Positions 60,672 to 64,000 of a DNA stretch of 64,000 bases are shown here, one piece after another. A program made the translations under genes and the position numbers. This DNA comes from Paludibacteraceae bacterium (GTDB taxonomy: Bacteria; Bacteroidota; Bacteroidia; Bacteroidales; Paludibacteraceae): NCBI GenBank assembly GCA_017527495.1, contig JAFXPY010000001.1:1-64000 (forward strand), read 5' to 3'. Below the pieces are notes generated by a model. That model was not told where the DNA came from and searched no databases. It saw only the letters and a program-made list of their open reading frames with translations. Position 1 is the first letter of the stretch, and every line of letters begins with the position of its first letter.

Positions 60672-63014
60672 TTATTTCTTTTTTGTTGTTTTACGTGTCG
60701 TTTTTTTTGCCGCAGGCTTTTCCTTGGCTATTATTTCTCGACATTTCTCTTCTGTCAACTCTTTGACATCAAGCTTCTTGTCTATCTTGTAGTTGTTGCT
60801 CTGATAACTGATATACGGTCCGTATCTGCCGTTGAGCACCAACACTTTTTCTTCTCCGTCTCCAAATTCATGTATCGGCAATTCGCTTTTGCGCTTTTCT
60901 TCAATCAACTCTATTGCTTCTTCTTTTGTTATCTCAAGCGGACTTATTGCCTTTGGTATCGACACGTATTTTTTGTTGTGCAAGATGTATGGCCCGAAGC
61001 GTCCTTCGCCTATTGTGATGTCTGTGCCTTCAAATTCTCCGAGGTTACGTGGCAGTCGGAATAACTCTAATGCCTCTTCAAGTGTTATGTTTTCAAGTGT
61101 TTGATTTTTCTTTAGTGAGGCAAAGAGTGGTTTGTCGCCGTCTGTTGTGCCTTTTTGTGCTATTAGTCCGAAACGTCCTATTTTGACATATATCGGTAGT
61201 CCTGTTTCGGGGTCATCGCCAAGGTAGCGTTCGCCGCGTGACACAGGTGCTTCTGTCGATGCTGTGCTAACCTGTGGGTGGAACGATTGGTAGAATTTAT
61301 CTACCACTTCTGTCCATCGCTCTTTTCCTTCGGCTATCTGGTCGAAGTCTTTTTCTGCTTCGGCTGTAAAGTTGTAGTTGACTATGTCGGCAAAATATTG
61401 TTTCAAGAAATCGGTTACAACCATTCCGACATCTGTCGGTAGGAGTTTGCCTTTTTCTGCTCCGTAGGTCTCGTGTTGCGTCTTTGACGTTATCTTTCCT
61501 CTTTTGAGCGTAAGTGTTTGATAGTTGCGTTTCTCGCCTGTTTTGTCGCCTTTTTCAACATATCCTCGCTGCTGTATAGTGGATATTGTTGCTGCGTATG
61601 TTGATGGTCGCCCAATACCTAATTCCTCAAGCTTTTTTACAAGGCTTGCTTCTGTAAAGCGGTATGGTGCTTGACTATAGCGTTGGTCTGCAATGATTTC
61701 GTTTGCTTCTACATTTGTGTTGAGCGCAAACTGAGGAAGTAGTGTTGTTTCGGTATCTTGTGGCTCATCGTCTTTGCCTTCAAGATAGACTTTCAAAAAG
61801 CCTTCAAAAGTTACGACTTCTCCTTGTGCAACAAATTGATATTCTTGTTGTTTTGAGCTTATCGTGATTGTTGTTTTTTCCATTTCGGCGTCGCTCATTT
61901 GCGATGCGATGGTGCGCTTCCAGATGAGGTCGTAGAGTCGTTGTTCGCGTACGTCTTTGCCGGCTGTATGTTGGTTGAGATATGTTGGTCGAATGGCTTC
62001 ATGCGCTTCTTGTGCACCGGCTGTATTGGTGTGGAACTGACGGAATTGGTGATATTGTGGTCCGTAGTTTTCGGTAATTTCTGTTTTTGCTGTGCCTAAT
62101 GCAAGTGACGACAAGTTGACAGAGTCGGTACGCATATATGTTATGTGTCCTTCTTCGTAAAGGCTTTGTGCAATGCGCATCGTTGTTGCAACGGGAAATC
62201 CTAATTTGCGAGCCGCCTCTTGTTGGAGTGTTGAGGTCGTGAAAGGTGGAGCAGGGTGGCGTTTGGATGGTGTGGTTTGTATGTTGCTGATGCTGAATTG
62301 TGTTTTAGTGCATTGCTCTAAGAACTCACGAGCCTCTGATTCAGTCTGGAAACGATGGTTAAGCTCGGCTTTGATTGTTGTGTTTTGCCCGTTGGCATCG
62401 TCTCCTGTGAATATACCTACAACACGATAACTTGATTCCGGTTTGAAGTCATTTATTTCACGCTCTTTCTCCACTATGAGTCGTACAGCCACCGACTGAA
62501 CGCGTCCTGCCGAGAGTTTGGGCTTTACTTTGCGCCAGAGGACAGGTGAGAGCTCAAAGCCTACGATACGATCGAGAACACGACGAGCTTGTTGAGCATT
62601 GACAAGATTGAGATCTATGGTGCGTGGATTGGCAACGGCTTCAAGAATAGCATTCTTGGTTATCTCATGAAAGACGATGCGTTTTGTACTTTTAGGGTCT
62701 AATTTCAAAACTTCAGCCAAATGCCATGCTATAGCCTCTCCCTCGCGGTCCTCATCGGATGCGAGCCACACAGTGTCAGCCTTTTTGGCTTCCGATTTGA
62801 GCTCTGCAACGAGATGTGTCTTGTCCGGCTCTATGACATAATGAGGTTGGTAATTGTTTTTCAAATCAATACCTAAACTGTCGTGTTGACTTTTGTCACC
62901 CTCAATATCGCGTATGTGTCCTTTGCTGGACATGACTTTGAAGTCTTTGTCTAAAAACTTTTCTATCGTTTTGGCTTTTGAGGGGGACTCAACAATTACT
63001 AAATTCTTACTCAT
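60672..63014 (-). CDS. topA: DNA topoisomerase I
   Basis: 780 aa with the type IA architecture: N-terminal TOPRIM (NLVIVESPSKAKTIEKFL, WLASDEDREGEAIAWHLAEV), core with catalytic-Tyr region HITYMRTDSVNLS (Tyr of YMRTDS), GIGRPSTYAATISTIQQRGY, and C-terminal Topo_C repeats (GRFGPYILHNKKYVSIPK; LNGRYGPYISYQ) instead of zinc fingers, ending in a Lys/Thr-rich tail. It relaxes negative supercoils. Housekeeping chromosome gene right of the prophage. Confidence 0.97.
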   Translation of the reverse strand: MSKNLVIVESPSKAKTIEKFLDKDFKVMSSKGHIRDIEGDKSQHDSLGIDLKNNYQPHYVIEPDKTHLVAELKSEAKKADTVWLASDEDREGEAIAWHLAEVLKLDPKSTKRIVFHEITKNAILEAVANPRTIDLNLVNAQQARRVLDRIVGFELSPVLWRKVKPKLSAGRVQSVAVRLIVEKEREINDFKPESSYRVVGIFTGDDANGQNTTIKAELNHRFQTESEAREFLEQCTKTQFSISNIQTTPSKRHPAPPFTTSTLQQEAARKLGFPVATTMRIAQSLYEEGHITYMRTDSVNLSSLALGTAKTEITENYGPQYHQFRQFHTNTAGAQEAHEAIRPTYLNQHTAGKDVREQRLYDLIWKRTIASQMSDAEMEKTTITISSKQQEYQFVAQGEVVTFEGFLKVYLEGKDDEPQDTETTLLPQFALNTNVEANEIIADQRYSQAPYRFTEASLVKKLEELGIGRPSTYAATISTIQQRGYVEKGDKTGEKRNYQTLTLKRGKITSKTQHETYGAEKGKLLPTDVGMVVTDFLKQYFADIVNYNFTAEAEKDFDQIAEGKERWTEVVDKFYQSFHPQVSTASTEAPVSRGERYLGDDPETGLPIYVKIGRFGLIAQKGTTDGDKPLFASLKKNQTLENITLEEALELFRLPRNLGEFEGTDITIGEGRFGPYILHNKKYVSIPKAISPLEITKEEAIELIEEKRKSELPIHEFGDGEEKVLVLNGRYGPYISYQSNNYKIDKKLDVKELTEEKCREIIAKEKPAAKKTTRKTTKKK

Positions 63015-63109
63015 CGTCTTTAACCTTATTTTTTGCGTCGCAAAATTACTCTAACTTTTTCATTTGACCAAATTACTTTTTATTTTTTTTGTATTTTAGT
63101 ATGATTTGT

Positions 63110-63140
63110 TTTGATTTTGTTGCTATTTTCCGTAATTTTG
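63110..63140 (+). promoter_or_regulatory. Promoter for the acyltransferase gene
   Basis: TTTG, 19-nt spacer, TAATTTTG, 4 bp before the ATG, so the transcript is nearly leaderless. Confidence 0.7.
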
Positions 63141-63144
63141 CAAC

Positions 63145-63675
63145 ATGAATATTAAGGAAATCAAATTTGCAGGTTGGACGGTTGTCGATAATTCGCCTGA
63201 CATAGTGAGGTGTGTCGTTTGTGTTGCTCCGCATACTTCTAATTGGGATTTTATTGTCGGTATGACGGCAAGTCGCCGGCTTGGCAGAAGGATTCATTTT
63301 CTTATGAAATCTGATTGGTTTGTCGGACCATTGCGCTATTTATTTGAGGAGCTTGGCGGGATAGCCGTTGATAGGTCGTCGAAGAATGGACTTGTAGACC
63401 AACTTGTAGAACGTTTCGCTCTCGACTCCTCGCTGTGCGTGGCGTTCACACCGGAAGGGACTCGAAGTGCTAATCCGCATTGGAAAAGTGGTTTCTATCA
63501 AGTGGCATGCAAGGCTGACGTGCCTCTGCTCTTGGCAAAAATAGACTTCCAAAGTAAGCATATTGAGATTTCCGAACCGATTGAGATACAAGGTGATTAT
63601 AATTTAGATATAGCGAAAATTAAAGAGTATTTTAAAGAGTGTAAGGGCAAAAATCCGGAAAATTTTGTTTTATGA
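63145..63675 (+). CDS. PlsC-like acyltransferase, 176 aa
   Basis: Has the HX4D acyltransferase motif in APHTSNWDFIVGM (residues ~29-41) and the FTPEGTRSANPHWKSGFY block (~105-122) of the glycerol-3-phosphate/lysophospholipid acyltransferase family. This short 1-acyl-glycerol-3-phosphate-acyltransferase-like form is common in Bacteroidota. Probably membrane-associated lipid synthesis. Overlaps the next gene by 4 nt. Confidence 0.88.
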   Translation: MNIKEIKFAGWTVVDNSPDIVRCVVCVAPHTSNWDFIVGMTASRRLGRRIHFLMKSDWFVGPLRYLFEELGGIAVDRSSKNGLVDQLVERFALDSSLCVAFTPEGTRSANPHWKSGFYQVACKADVPLLLAKIDFQSKHIEISEPIEIQGDYNLDIAKIKEYFKECKGKNPENFVL

Positions 63676-64000
63676 AAGTAGCATTATTCCAGTTTGAAAG
63701 TGAATGGCTTGAGCCGAAAAAAAATCTTGATAAGTTAGGCGAGTGGTTGGGCCGGTTAGAAAGTGATGTTGATATCGTCGTTTTGCCGGAATTATTTACA
63801 ACCGGTTTTTGCGTAGATAGGCTTGATTTGGCTGAGCCCTTAGACGGGGCAACGGTCTCTATTTTGAGACAATACGCACAGCGATATGATATAGCTCTTG
63901 TGGGTAGTTTTTTAGCCGTAGAAGGTGGTAAGTATTATAATGAAGCTTTCTTTGTCACACCTGAATATACATTTTTTGAGCCCAAGCGTCATCTCTTTGC
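63672..64000 (+). CDS. Nitrilase-superfamily amidase (omega-amidase-like), truncated by window
   Basis: The first 109 residues show the carbon-nitrogen hydrolase fold: KVALFQFESEWLEPKKNLDK, VVLPELFTTGFCVD with the catalytic Glu of LPELF, ALVGSFLAVEGGKYYN, and FFEPKRHLF with the catalytic Lys. The GFCVD-type N-terminus is like YafV/omega-amidase. The C-terminus with the Cys is beyond 64000. Starts in a TATGA overlap with the acyltransferase. Confidence 0.85.
   Translation, partial: MKVALFQFESEWLEPKKNLDKLGEWLGRLESDVDIVVLPELFTTGFCVDRLDLAEPLDGATVSILRQYAQRYDIALVGSFLAVEGGKYYNEAFFVTPEYTFFEPKRHLF

Overview
The window is from a Bacteroidota genome, most likely order Bacteroidales. Nearly every promoter I can read has the Bacteroidota form TTTG-N19/20-TAnnTTTG. 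Start sites rarely carry a strong Shine-Dalgarno sequence, and the protein types (TolC/HlyD/MFS efflux, S41 lipoprotein protease, OmpA domain, DUF932, FISUMP-like LGLPSG motif) fit that phylum.

Layout. Bases 1-10477 are left chromosome: a secreted protein, a broken zeta-kinase/OmpA fusion, an S41 peptidase, a beta-barrel protein, a three-gene efflux operon and a decayed DUF932 gene. Bases 10478-60444 are an integrated prophage of about 50 kb. It is bounded by a perfect 29-bp direct repeat that is the 3' end of tRNA-Pro(CGG), and it has a tyrosine integrase beside the intact tRNA. Bases 60418-64000 are right chromosome: tRNA-Pro, topA, an acyltransferase and a truncated nitrilase-family gene.

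Inside the prophage, 11.1-14.2 kb is an early module (two small HTH-like proteins and a primase/SF3 helicase) followed by a helically phased GTTAC repeat array that may be an origin. From 14.5 to 19.4 kb lies plasmid-like cargo: a stand-alone MutS mismatch-recognition domain, CrcB, an ArdC-N domain and two paralogous ~300-nt structured leaders. From 19.5 to 58.9 kb the virion genes (ClpP-like protease, major capsid, portal, terminase, tail, lysis, tape measure) are split into separate late operons. Cargo sits in the gaps: an Abi_2 gene, an MjaI-like restriction cassette, two single-gene cassettes, and a LlaJI-type four-gene restriction system with DUF2971 and deoxyribosyltransferase-like genes.

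The most unusual signals are regulatory. Seven late operons share a variant promoter, GTCTTTT-N20-TAnnTTTG, with invariant spacing, whereas cargo genes keep the ordinary TTTG -33 box. At five of the seven, the -7 element forms the 5' arm of a hairpin whose 3' arm holds the leader or start codon and is followed by a T-run. Upstream transcription would therefore terminate exactly where the new transcript begins. In addition, three copies of a covarying RNA structure (one inside a CDS, two at the stop codons of a spanin-like gene and its duplicated tail), the two long leaders, and a structured RNA immediately upstream of the Abi_2 gene are candidate undescribed RNA elements. All homology calls are from reading the sequence; no database search was run.
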